Of a stretch of 64,000 bases of DNA, positions 10,346-20,554 are shown in pieces. Within the stretch, counting starts at the first letter, position 1. Each line of letters starts with the position of its first letter. The notes beneath the pieces are model-generated. The model was not told the origin of the DNA, did not search any database, and saw only the letters and a program-made list of their open reading frames with translations. The DNA lies in NCBI GenBank assembly GCA_030435675.1, contig CM059624.1, positions 14,036,769-14,100,768 on the forward strand, in the 5' to 3' direction. A program made the translations under genes and the position numbers. Origin of the DNA: Steinernema hermaphroditum. Its lineage: Eukaryota > Nematoda > Chromadorea > Rhabditida > Steinernematidae.

Positions 10346-11826
10346 ATGGTTAAGAAAGTTTCTGGTTTTGGGGGATGGGTGAGAGGGTGGCAAATTTTTT
10401 CTCCTATTTTTTCCCCCCCCCCCCCCCCCCCCCCCTTCTCTCTTTTTTGGGGTGGGGAAAGGGGGGCCGGAGGGGGGTTCCTGGCATCAAGCGCAACTAC
10501 GAGGTCGAGGACGTGCTCCGACTCAAGGGCTCCATCGACATCGACTACACGCTCGCCAACCGTGGCGCCAACCGTCTCTGGCAGCTCCTCCATACGGAAC
10601 CCTTCGTGGCGGCCCTCGGCGCACAGACCGGCAACCAGGCCGTGCAGATGGTGCGTGCCGGGCTCAAAGCTATCTACCTCTCCGGATGGCAAGTGGCCGC
10701 CGACGCGAACACCGCCGGCGACATGTACCCCGACCAGTCGCTGTACCCGGCCGATTCGGGTGCCGAGCGGTGGTCAAGCCGCATCAACAAGACGCTCGCT
10801 GCGCGCCGACCTGATGGAGGCCACGCCGAAGGCCAACGACCATCTGGCCCAGCATCGACTGGTACTGCAGCCGATCGTCGCCGACGCCGAGGCGGGCTTC
10901 GGAGGCGCTCTCAACTGCTTCGAGGTCATGAAGGGCTTCATCGAGGCCGGCGCGTCCGGAGTGCACTTCGAGGACCAGCTGGGCAGCGAGAAGAAGTGCG
11001 GCCACATGGGCGGCAAGGTGCTGGTGCCGACCCGCAGAGGCGATCGAGAAGCTGAACGCCGCGCGCCTCGCCGCCGACACGTGCTGGGCGTCGCCGACCG
11101 CTGCTGGTGGCGCGCACCGATGCCGAATCCGCGCGTCTTCTGACCAGCGACATCGACGAGCAACGACCAAGCACCGTTGACTACGCGGCCGGCCGCACGG
11201 CCGAGGGCTTCTTCCGGCTGAAGGAGAAGACGGCGAAGCAGGCGTGCATCGACCGCGCCATCGCCTACGCGCCCTACACCGACCTCATCTGGATGGAGAC
11301 GTCGCACCCCGGACCTGGCCGTGGCACGCAAGTTCGCCGAGGGCGATCCACGCGAAGTTCCCGGACAAGATGTTCGCCTACAACTGCTCGCCCTCCTTCA
11401 ACTGGAAGGCGCACCTCCGCGCCAGCGACATGGAGAAGTTCCAACGCGAGCTCGGCGCCATGGGCTTCAAGTACCAGTTCATCACGCTGGCCGGCTTCCA
11501 CGCCAACAGCTTCAGCATCTACGACCTCGCTCGCAAGTACAAGGACCACGGCATGGCCGCCTACTCCGAGCTCCAGGAGCGCGAGTTCGCCAGCGAGAAG
11601 TGAGCCCCCCCGCGGCCGCCCCCCCCCCCCCCCTCCTTCTTTTTTTGTTTTTTTCGCCCGCGCGAACCCCCCGGGGGGGGGGGGCGCCTGCCTCCGCGGC
11701 GCCGCCCCCGCCCCCCCCGGGGGGGGCCCCCCCCCCCCCCCCCTCTTCTGAAGCACCGAAGAAGCGCAGTTCTACACTTCGGCGGCGGACGAGGATGAGC
11801 CCGTTCCGCGACGAGGTCACGCCTAA
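10346..11826 (+). CDS. Isocitrate lyase, separate copy (locus A), sequence damaged
   Basis: The start MVKKVSGF resembles the [10 protein letters not shown] start of the ICL-MS gene. The real end reads [18 protein letters not shown] and stops at 11824-11826; STEEAQF is the usual ICL C-terminal motif. Between them, 10490-11603 encodes nearly all of [42 protein letters not shown], the catalytic [38 protein letters not shown] and [12 protein letters not shown]. The frame changes about four to five times and meets a TGA at 11601. It is bounded by C runs (about 10411-10435 and 11604-11747), so the breaks look like consensus errors rather than decay. The enzyme splits isocitrate to succinate and glyoxylate. 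An AATAAA lies at 11914-11919. Confidence 0.75.
10365..10475. other. Homopolymer-rich suspected assembly artefact
   Basis: The stretch is T/G/C-biased with a C run of about 25 bases. It interrupts the ICL reading frame right after its N-terminus. A poly-C run is the complement of poly-G read tails, which suggests low-quality gap filling. Confidence 0.7.
11604..11747. other. Homopolymer-rich suspected assembly artefact
   Basis: The stretch is made of C and G runs with a T-rich island. It replaces the part of ICL between FASEK and STEEAQF, where about 35-40 residues are expected. Confidence 0.7.
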
Positions 11827-12360
11827 AGGCCTCCTGAGCCGAAAGGCTCAGTCATAAGTTTTAACGTTCTCTTGACGTGTTAATCTTTAAAAATTCTATG
11901 TTTATATCGATACAATAAAGACAGACGTTCTTTCAATTGTGTGGTCAAATAAAAGGTGGGGGATATCGCGGTCAAAAATGACTTCTATGGGACGACCAAT
12001 TTGCACTTTAGTGTCTCGTTTTGCAAAACCAGACAATCTTTTCTAAGCCAACCATTGTGAGCCATTGAAACATCTCCTAAATAGGATAATCACAACTCTG
12101 GCCACCTTTCACTAGAATCAATTGGCACACAAAATATCGATTGAAATTCTCAGAGGTCAAAGAACGTGTGACGGCATCCTTTCGCTCGCCGAAATCGCTC
12201 TTTGCACGTCTGCGTTGTTTGTTGCACCCATCCCGCACTTCTCTCTAGCGTCAGATCGCATCTTCTTCTAAAAGCTTGATCGCTCGGCCCACCGCATCGC
12301 TTTTTCGCGCAAAATTCTGTCTTTATATTCAAATCGGTCTCTCTGTTCAGTGAAACAACC
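11827..12360. promoter_or_regulatory. 3' flank of ICL locus A and promoter of the branching enzyme gene
   Basis: An AATAAA at 11914-11919 probably ends the ICL locus A transcript. The rest precedes the ATG at 12361 of the glycogen branching enzyme gene on the same strand. No other gene or clear regulatory motif is seen. Confidence 0.45.
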
Positions 12361-15300
12361 ATGGGGAGTACACCGCAAATAGAAAATTTGTTCAACATTG
12401 ATGGATATCTTCGGCCGCATCGGCAGGAGATCGTTCGTCGATATGGTCAGTTCTCCAAGGCTCTGAATCGTATCGAGCATGAGGTACGTCTGCTTATAAA
12501 GTGCTAGAACACCACAGTCTATTTCGACGATCGTCGTTGCCGAATCTATGACAATTCCCAATGAAAACAAAAGTATCTTATGCCAATGATTTTCAGCTCG
12601 GCGGCTTGGATGGATTCACAAAAGGCTACAAAGAATATGGGCTTCTTGTGCAAAACGATAATTCGATCGTCTGTCGTGAGTGGGCACCCGGAGCGGAGTC
12701 GCTCGCGCTGATTGGCGATTTCAGTAAGTCAGCTTTTGAAGCTTTCAGCAACAATCACATCCAATCGTAGTCAGTCAGTCTATATGTCTGGTCAGTCTAG
12801 ACGCCGGAGAGAGATGCCTAGTCTTGAAAATGTAGACATTTCCAGCGTCTCACAGACGTATCACTGCCTGGTACAGCATATCAACGTCTATTAGACAAGC
12901 TCAGCTCGCACTATTCTCATTTATTCCGATCGGTCGATTCAAATCGCCATCAAACTGACCTACATAAAGCTAAGACATAATCCACTTTAGATGGCTGGAA
13001 TCGAGAATCACACGTCTATAAGCGACTAGATTACGGAAAGTTCGAACTGATAATAGCGCCCACCGCAAATGGCGATTGTGCCATCAGCCACGGCAGTGCT
13101 TTGAAGATCGCTGTGACTTGCAATGGAGAGACAAAGGACAAGCTGTCACCTTGGGCCCATTACGTCACATGTCCCCATGATTCCATCGTTTACCATCAGG
13201 TAATTTTGCTGTCAAATCACTTAGGGCATAGGGTGGTCTATAGGATGGTGACGAGAGTGGGTTTGAGTATGTGAATACCAGTCAGACTTGGGTTTAAGAA
13301 TCCGATGAACAGCTTAGTCGTAATCCAATCGATGAGTCCTGAACCCGAACAATACTCACCTGCTTGCATGACCTCTTTAAACAAACAGGATTACCCAAAT
13401 CCTTCCATCATGAACAGCTTCTTTGCTTCAGGTCTTCTACAATCCCAAGAAGGAAAACCGAATAGAACTGACCACTCAGCGACCTCAAAAGCCCGAATCC
13501 TTACGCATCTACGAGGCGCACGTGGGAATATCGAGTCCGGACGCGAAGATCAATACGTATCGAGCCTTTGCCGACAGCGTTATTCCTCGCATCCATAAGC
13601 AAGGCAAGCAATACCATCAGTGCATAAACACTTCCACCCTTTAGGCTACAATACTATCCAACTGATGGCCGTGATGGAGCACGTATACTACGCCTCGTTT
13701 GGCTACCAAGTCACCAGCTTCTTCGCCCCTGCCAGTCGTTCAGGCACACCGGACGATCTCAAATATCTCGTGAACAAGACCCACTCCTACGACATCACCA
13801 TCCTTCTTGACGTCGTGCACTCGCATGCGTCGAAAAACGTCGACGACGGTCTGAACCGGTGGGATGGAACGGACGGAGCCTATTTCCACGATAACGCCCG
13901 GGGATTTCATCCTGGTTGGGACTCTCGTCTGTTCAACTACTCACAGTATGCCATTCGCCAGCTAAGCTGATAAAAACTGTCCTTTTTAGAGTGGAAGTGC
14001 AACGCTTCCTACTGTCCAATTTGCGTTGGTGGGTCGAAGAGTTCGGCTTCGACGGATTCCGATTCGATGGCGTCACGTCGATGCTCTATCACTCTCATGG
14101 ACTGGGTGCGACATGGAGTAAGAAAAGTCACTTATTTTGCGAGTTTAGGCCAAAGTTTCTCCGGTAACTACGACGAATATTTCGGACTTAGCGTTGACGA
14201 CGAGTCGCTGACGTATCTGAGCCTCGCGAATCATATGCTCCACAAGTTCTATCCACAGATGATCACCATTGCCGAGGTAAGATTCGGATCTGTAAGGCCA
14301 GATGCCATTTAATGAAATCCAGTTAAATCCAGGGATAGGATTCTGAGTCAGAGATCCAGGCTCAGGATCCTAATATTAAGATTTGTAAGGGTAGACACTT
14401 TAGGGCAGGTCTCAAGGGATAGGATCCTAGAGATCGACCCTGACTCAGAGATAGGATGCAGAGTCAGGGTCCTATCTCTGGACAGACACTACTCTCGCCC
14501 TTTTCTCGAAAGTCGAGAGGCCAAAAACCTCTCGAGAGTCCGATAGTCGAAAGTCACAGCACTGATTCTGAGATAAACTCCTCCATTTTTTGGCGACACT
14601 TCATTTCATAATCACTTGCAGGAGGTCAGTGGGATGCCCGCGCTTTGTCGTCCAATCGAAGAAGGCGGACAAGGATTTGACTATCGTCTAGCCATGTCTT
14701 TGCCCGACATGTGGATCAAGATACTGAAGCATCAACGTGACGAAGACTGGGACCTGGGAAACATCGTGCATACGTTGGAAAACCGCAGACACACAGAGAA
14801 GAGCATCGCTTATGCCGAATCGCATGACCAAGCCCTGGTGGGCGATAAGACGATCGCTTTTTGGCTCATGGACAAAGGTAGCCAAGCCTCTAAAAGCCAC
14901 TATTACGCATAGGTCCTTTTCAGAGATGTACGATCATATGTCAACCCTTTCGCTTATGACCCCGATCATAGAACGTGGCCTGGCCCTCCACAAGATGATT
15001 CGCCTATTGACATACGGCCTCGGCGGAGAGGGATGGCTCAACTTCATCGGTACAGAAGAATTACACCATTTTTGATGTCTAAGCACTGCTTTAGGCAATG
15101 AGTTCGGCCACCCAGAATGGCTCGATTTTCCCAGAAAAGGCAACAACGAGTCGTTTCACTATGCCCGTCGTCAGTTCAATCTAGTTGACGATCAAATGCT
15201 CCGTTATAAGTTTTTGAACAGCTTCGACAGGGCGATGAACGAGCTCGAGGAGAAGTACGGATTCCTTCGCAAGGGACCCGTAAGTGGATCACCTCTTGAC

Positions 15301-15618
15301 TGTCAAAGACTCCCGATTTTCTAGGGATTCGTGACGTGGAAACATCAACATGACAAAGTGCTCGCGTTCGAACGGGCTGGACTCGTTTTTGTTTTCAATT
15401 TCAACGGCTCGAAGAGTTTTGAGAATTATAAAGTCGGTGTGGAGCATCCAGGTGCCTACAGGATGGCTCTCAACAGTGACGCTCCCGAATTTGGGGGACA
15501 CAATCGCTTGCACGGAGACCAGGTTCACCACTCGTTCCCCGAAGGATTCGCCGGTCGATCGAATCATATCTGTGTGTATATTCCAACGAGGACCGTTATT
15601 GTTCTGTCTAGGACGTGA
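12361..15618 (+). CDS. GBE1: 1,4-alpha-glucan (glycogen) branching enzyme
   Basis: Eleven exons (12361-12483, 12597-12723, 12991-13199, 13432-13603, 13645-13945, 13990-14117, 14149-14276, 14622-14877, 14924-15049, 15095-15279, 15325-15618) give 682 aa, normal for a eukaryotic branching enzyme. It moves alpha-1,4 glucan chains to alpha-1,6 branch points during cytosolic glycogen synthesis. A CBM48-like N-domain ([19 protein letters not shown]) precedes the GH13 barrel: DVVHSHAS (region I), [10 protein letters not shown] with the nucleophile Asp, IAEEVSGMP with the acid/base Glu and [13 protein letters not shown] (region IV), then [17 protein letters not shown]. The exon 4 to 5 intron (13604-13644, 41 nt) starts with GC rather than GT (AAG|GCAAGC). 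AATAAA at 15656-15661 probably ends the transcript. Confidence 0.95.
12724..12990. repeat. Branching enzyme intron 2 with CTAGAC-type repeat words
   Basis: This 267-nt intron contains GTCTAGACG-like and TAGACATT words resembling those in the PHF10-like intron at 1265-1609. No ORF or longer element is seen. Confidence 0.35.
14452..14484. repeat. Hairpin within branching enzyme intron 7
   Basis: AGAGATAGGA is followed 13 bases later by its exact complement TCCTATCTCT. It sits in a 345-nt intron made of repeated GGATAGGATYC and GACTCAGAG words. It looks like simple repeat expansion. Confidence 0.5.
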
Positions 15619-15816
15619 ATTCAACTAGGGTTTTATATTGTTTAGTGTTGATTCTAATAAAATTGCTGGATGGAGTGACTAACATCAACCCTAATAGTAC
15701 ATAAAGAAAGCCATAGCATTGCCATTAGGGTTGGGAGGTAAAGGTTTTTTTTTGAGTTCTTTTCGTATCTGCACAGAAGCAATGACAGGGGAACCGAAGT
15801 GTCCGCCTGTAGTTTT

Positions 15817-16016
15817 GAGTCCCGGACATTTGAGTCCCACATGCAGAGCTCCGACGAAACGGCAACATTTCAAATACTTTTTTTGTGACTATAACCTAGG
15901 AGTGGAGCAGATAAATCACCAGTGAGATAGTTCATAAAACTTTGCAAATGTTACCTTTTAGTTGGAGCTCTGGGACTCAAATGTCTGGAACTCAAGTGCC
16001 GGGACTCAACTGTCTC
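15817..16016. repeat. Inverted repeat with GAGTCCC-rich arms (MITE-like)
   Basis: The left arm (about 15817-15855) contains TTTGAGTCCC..GACATTTGAGTCCC and ends in AGAGCTCC. The right arm (about 15962-16016) is its approximate complement, starting GGAGCTCTGGGACTCAAATG. The loop is about 105 bases. It looks like a small foldback element. Confidence 0.5.
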
Positions 16017-16023
16017 AACAACG

Positions 16024-16330
16024 CTACCTGTCGTCGCTATCAAAACGACGAAAACAAAGCGAAGTACTCTTCTTCCTCTTCATCGTGTCGCCCTTCGCCA
16101 AGAAGTAGTCATCGATTGTCGAGGCGCGCCCGTCGATCTGCCCTCGAATCTCCGAAGAGTCGTCCACGAATTCGCCGATCATCGAGACTACCGCCCCGGA
16201 CGATACCAGCGCCGGAGCTACCAAGTACGATTTCTGAAGGAAGCACGTCTCCGCTACTATCCTCATCGCCAGCCTCATCGCCTCTTGCACCGCCGATACT
16301 GAAGGACGGAGGAAGACTGGCCCCCTGTTA
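16024..16330 (-). CDS. Candidate coding exon, unknown
   Basis: On the minus strand a frame runs from about 16300 through CFLQKSYLVAPALVSSGA and DDSSEIRGQIDGRASTI to RRFDSDDR, and ends at a possible GTAGCG donor near 16024. An acceptor-like CCTTCAG lies near 16300. A second minus frame is also open over part of it. No family is recognised, and no flanking exons were found. Confidence 0.25.
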
Positions 16331-16731
16331 AGGAACGCTCACCTTGTGAACTACGATATTTGGATAAAATTGTTGTAAAGTAGGCTCACGATAGAATTTG
16401 TTCATAATAAACTAGACAGTCACCTTCTTCAGGCGATGCAGTGATTCATAGCATCCTGTGTAAGAAGTAAGTGTTTTGGCGAGTAAAACGCTTCGCTTCT
16501 TTCGCTTCAAGTCGGCTTCCTATTACTTTCCCCAAGCTATTCGCTTCTTACTTGATGCAACAGTCTAATCCACCCGAAAACTTCGCGTCTAATCCTTACG
16601 GAACGTTTGTATCGTTCCCGCTGTACAGGCCCTTCGCTATACACCACCGTAGAGACGATATAACTTTATCGCATTGCATACAAACATAGAATTTGTGCTA
16701 ATTAGCATTAAAAGTGTAGGGAAGGGTCCAC
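16331..16731. other. Intergenic, 3' flank of ICL-MS gene
   Basis: No gene is seen. On the minus strand this is the 3' flank of the malate synthase part; no canonical AATAAA was spotted close to the stop. Confidence 0.35.
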
Positions 16732-18581
16732 TTATTTGCCTTCGGAGACGAGTCTGTCGTAGGCGTCGAGGGTCAGGAAGTCGCTCATCTCGTCCTCGGT
16801 GACGAACTTCTCGAGGAGCTCCGCCGCTTCGGGGAGGCGGCTGACGACCGATCCGGCGCGGATCAGGCGGCGCTCCGTCTCTGAGGCGATTGTCTGCTTG
16901 ACGAGGGGTACGTCGATTACGGTACCATCTGAAATGGGAGTCATTACGGCATCTATGGACTGTACTCTACCTTCTAGTTTAGCCTCATGTCGAAGCCACT
17001 GCCAGAGTTGGGCGCGAGAAATTTCGGCGGTGGCGGCGTCCTCCATCAGGTTATAGAGGGGCACGCAGCCGACGCCGCGGAGCCAATGGTCGAGGTAGCC
17101 GAGGGTGACCGAGATGTTGTGCCGGAATCCAACGTCGGTTCGGGTGCCTTCGGGGATGGCGGTCAGGTCGGCGCTGCTAGCGCTGAAGCCGGCCAGCTGC
17201 TTCTCGATCTGGTTGGGCCCAGAAAGGGTTCTGTTGAAGATGTCCATGGCGACGGGAACGAGACCGGGGTGCGCCACCCAGGTTCCGTCGTGACCGTCGG
17301 CCACTTCGCGCTCCTTGTCCGCGCGCACCATCGCGAAGGCCTTCTCGTTGGCGACGAGGTCGTGCTTGATAGGGATTTGCGCGGCCATGCCGCCCATGGC
17401 GAAGATGTTGCGGGCGTGGCACGTCTTGATCGTCTGGAGGGCGTAGGCGCGCAAGAACGGCGTCGTCATGCCGATTTGGAAGCGGTCGGGGAGGAGGAAC
17501 TTGCGGTGATTACGGAATGTCTTGATGTAGGAGAAGATGTAGTCCCAGCGGCCGCAGTTCAGACCGACGATGTTGTCCTTGAGGGCGTGGATGATCGCGT
17601 TCATCTGGAAGCTGGCCAGGACGTGTTCGATGAGGACGGTGCACTTGGCGGAGCCGTGGGGGACCTTGACGTAGTCCTCGGCGAACTTGATGACGTCGGC
17701 CCACAGTTGCGCTTCCTCGCCGTTCTCTAGCTTCGGGAAGTAGAAGTAGGGGCCGCTGCCCTTGTCAAGCAACGCGCGGGCGTTGTGGAAGAAGAAGAGG
17801 CCGAAATCGAAGAGCGAACCGCTCATCGGCTGGCCATCGACGAGCACATGCTTCTCGGGCAGGTGCCATCCGCGAGGACGGACCTTCAACACGGCGTGAT
17901 CCTTGTTCAGCGAGTACTCCTTCTTGGTGATAGGATGTACGTAGGAGATCTGGTCGCGAACAGCGTCGAAGAGGTTCGTCTGGCCCTCGAGCTGGTTGCG
18001 CCAAGTGGGAGAATTGGAGTCCTCGAAGTCGGCCATGAAGACGCGCGCGCCACTGTTCAGAGCGTTGATGACCATCTTGCGGTCCGTGGGTCCGGTGATC
18101 TCGACCCGACGGTCCTTGAGGTCGTCGGGAATCGAGGCGCCGTGCCACACGCCTTCGCGAATGGCCGCCGAGTCGGGGTTGAAGTCGGGGAAATAGGTAC
18201 CGGCATCGATCTTCGCCTGTAGACTCTTCCGGTTCTGCAGAAGCTTCTGACGGCGCCCCTCGAAGCGCACATGCAGTTCGCGGAGGAAACGTTGCGCGTC
18301 AGGGGGGGGGGGGGTTTGTCCCCGGGTTGTATGGGGGGGGTAAAGGAGAGATTCTTTTTTTTTTTTGGAGGGGGGGGGGGGGGGAAAAGTGCGTTTTTTT
18401 TGTTTTTTCCTGGAGGGGGGGGGGGGGGGGGGGCGGCGGGGGGGGGGGGGGGGGGGGGGGGGGGGGTGGCGGTTGCCCCCCCCCGTTTGTGGTTCTCAGG
18501 CGGGAAAATAAAAAAAGAAAAAAAAAAAAGGAGGGGGGGGGGGGGGGGGGGGGGGGGCCGTGTCGGGGGGGGGCGGGCGCG

Positions 18582-18616
<35 letters not shown>

Positions 18617-18663
18617 CTTGGGGGGGGGGGGGGGGGGGGGGGGGGGTGGAGGCGTGGAAGCCG

Positions 18664-18695
<32 letters not shown>

Positions 18696-19219
18696 GGCGC
18701 CCAGCTCGCGCTGGAACTTGGCGATGGTGGCGTCGTCCAGGTTCTTCTTCCAGTTGAACGAGGGCGAGCAGTTGTAGGCCAGCAGCTTGCCCGGGAACTG
18801 GCGATGGATGGCCTCGGCGAACTTGCGGGCGTATTCCAGGTTCGGCGTGGACGTTTCGCACCAGATCAGGTCGGCATAGGGCGCATAGGCCAGGCCGCGC
18901 GATGATCGCCTGGTCGATGCCGGCGCGAGTGCGGAAGAAACCTTCCACGGTGCGCTCGCCGGTGATGAACGGGCGGTCGTTGTCGTCGACGTCGCTGGTC
19001 AGCAGGTCGGCGGCGTCGGCGTCGGTGCGGGCCAGCAGCACGGTCGGCGTACCCATCACGTCGGCGGCCAGGCGCGCCGCGACCAGCTTCTGGACACGGC
19101 CTCGCGGGTCGGCACCAGCACCTTGCCGCCCATGTGGCCGCATTTCTTGACCGAGGCCAGCTGGTCTTCGAAGTGCACGCCCGAGGCGCCGGCCTCGATC
19201 ATGCCCTTCATCAGTTCGA

Positions 19220-19256
<37 letters not shown>

Positions 19257-19654
19257 CGCCACGATGGGCGCGAAGTAGTCGATATAGCCTTCATGGCCGC
19301 GGATTCTTGCCTGCCATCCACTGGACCTGGTCGCGGCGGAGTCAGCGAGTTGTTGATGCGGCGGACCACCTGCGGCACCGAGTTGGCCGGGTACAGCGAC
19401 TGGTCGGGATACATCTCGCCGGCCAGGTTGGCGTCGCCCGCCACCTGCCAGCCGGACAGGTAGATGGCCTTGAGGCCGGCCTTGACCTGCTGCATGGCCT
19501 GGTTGCCGGTCAGCGCGCCGAGGGCCCCAGAGGGGTTTTTTGGGGGGGTGAGAGGGTTGGGTTGGGGGGTGTGTGTGTGATGGGTTGGGGGTTTTTTGTG
19601 GAAGGGGGGGGGGGGGGGGGGGGGAGAGAAATTCTTGGCAACTTTCTGAGCCAT
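16732..19654 (-). CDS. icl-1: Bifunctional glyoxylate cycle protein, isocitrate lyase-malate synthase
   Basis: The minus-strand start [10 protein letters not shown] (ATG at 19654) opens the gene. ICL coding sequence lies at 19524-18653, and malate synthase runs from 18297 to the TAA at 16732-16734. This is the nematode ICL-MS order. The malate synthase part reads [63 protein letters not shown] and [12 protein letters not shown], then [26 protein letters not shown], with the acidic catalytic FMADFEDS and Arg of RPRGWH. A 42-nt in-frame intron (16929-16970) should be removed to give KLEDGTVIDV. The ICL part has [10 protein letters not shown] but looks bacterial, and it is joined on both sides by G runs, so its native sequence is probably missing. 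The C-terminus (SEGK) is not a PTS1. Confidence 0.88.
18298..18652. other. Poly-G dominated suspected assembly artefact
   Basis: About 355 bases consist mostly of G runs with A/T islands, exactly where the end of ICL and the ICL-MS linker should be. Such composition occurs nowhere in the other genes. Confidence 0.8.
18653..19524 (-). other. Bacterial-looking isocitrate lyase segment inside icl-1
   Basis: The minus strand encodes [104 protein letters not shown] and [19 protein letters not shown]. These blocks match proteobacterial AceA better than the nematode-type ICL of locus A. It has frame breaks and very GC-rich third positions. The likely explanation is contaminant sequence used in gap closing; a transferred gene is the alternative. 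Confidence 0.65.
19525..19625. other. Poly-G dominated suspected assembly artefact
   Basis: G- and T-rich low-complexity sequence joins the native N-terminal codons ([10 protein letters not shown]) to the bacterial-looking ICL. Confidence 0.75.
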
Positions 19655-19713
19655 CGCGAAGTCCGAGACTGATGGTGAGCTATGGATTTAGAAGTTTAAA
19701 TGTACTATCCTGC

Positions 19714-19749
19714 GATGCACAAAGTTCGCACAACGGTCAAATAGATGCG
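19714..19749 (-). promoter_or_regulatory. Shared upstream element with HNF4-like site, icl-1
   Basis: The block is the counterpart of 10279-10314 (28 of 36 bases identical, no gaps). The plus strand contains CACAAAGTTCGCA; CAAAGTTC fits the HNF4-specific half-site. It lies about 60-95 bp upstream of the icl-1 ATG and within the 268-bp gap to the MSP gene. Confidence 0.6.
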
Positions 19750-19922
19750 AAAGTGTCAAGTGATCCTGGAACGAAGCATCGCAACGGCGGGCACTGCCCG
19801 ACAAGAGACAAAGAGAGCGAAAGTACCGTAGCAAAGCTTCGTCGGAGATGTTTATAGCTAGCATAGACAGCGCCATATGGTCGCCGATCCACAGGCCTAC
19901 AGAATGCTGGGGAGAACGGCAT

Positions 19923-20385
19923 TTATTTCTTGACGACGACAGGCAACTTGACAGAAAGGACATGAACCCGTTGTCCAGTGGCGCGTTTCCAGCACTCGTA
20001 GACGTTCGCGCTTTCGGACGTCCACTGCTTTCCGACGAGACAGTAGAACACGGTTACGTTAACCTCTGCATCAGGCGACGCTTCCTGGCGCTCAAGCTCT
20101 ACATTGATCGCGTATCCCGGCAGCAGAATGTCGGCACAGCCGATGATCTTCAAAAGCGCGTTCGAGTTGCACTTCACCTTGAAAAGGACACCTGTTTTCG
20201 CGTCGTTCTTCAGCTTAATCTCCGTTTTCCAGACCTTCTCGCTAACCTGCAATATGGAATTTATGAATCGTAGCTCTAGATATGGTTACCTTGATCGTGT
20301 CGCTCGGGGTTACTACGAACTTGTTGAATCCTTTCGGCATCGCTGGAAACTCATTGTCATCGCCTTCGAGAGAAACCGACTTCAT
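19923..20385 (-). CDS. MSP (major sperm protein) domain protein
   Basis: Two exons on the minus strand (20385-20290, 20246-19923) give 139 aa. After a short N-terminus (MKSVSLEGDDNEFP) the chain follows the MSP beta-sandwich: FVVTPSDTIK, WKTEIKLKNDAKTGVLFKVK, CNSNALLKIIGCADILLPG, INVELERQ and NVTVFYCLVG, ending SVKLPVVVKK. MSP-domain proteins are cytosolic structural or signalling proteins, many sperm-specific in nematodes. The C-terminal part is atypical, so it is likely a divergent SSP/VAP-like member rather than a canonical MSP. The intron is 43 nt. It lies upstream of icl-1 on the same strand, 268 bp away. Confidence 0.7.
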
Positions 20386-20554
20386 TTCAGTCGACCGATC
20401 GGTATGGTGCAAGGGAGCGAAATGGGAGTAGGGGCCTGTCTGGTCTACAGATGCCCTTTTAGGGTCTCGATTTGCAAAACAAGACGCTAGGAGCAGCCTG
20501 TCTGGCCGAGCGGCTCATTCTATCACTGTTACCGGTTCCGATCGGTCGAAAGCG

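Noticed and set aside
11274..11756. Long minus-strand frames opposite the isocitrate lyases
   Set aside because: Shadow frames caused by very GC-rich third positions; the sense strand has clear family motifs.
16987..17730. 247-codon plus-strand frame opposite malate synthase
   Set aside because: Antisense shadow of a well-identified enzyme with strong codon bias.
18271..18905. Gly-rich and Pro-rich open frames across the poly-G tract
   Set aside because: They are translations of homopolymers in a suspected assembly artefact and have no protein-like composition.
18653..19524. Horizontal transfer of bacterial aceA into the worm
   Set aside because: Not adopted as the main explanation: both borders are poly-G fillers and the host gene already needs an ICL here, so contaminant gap filling is simpler.
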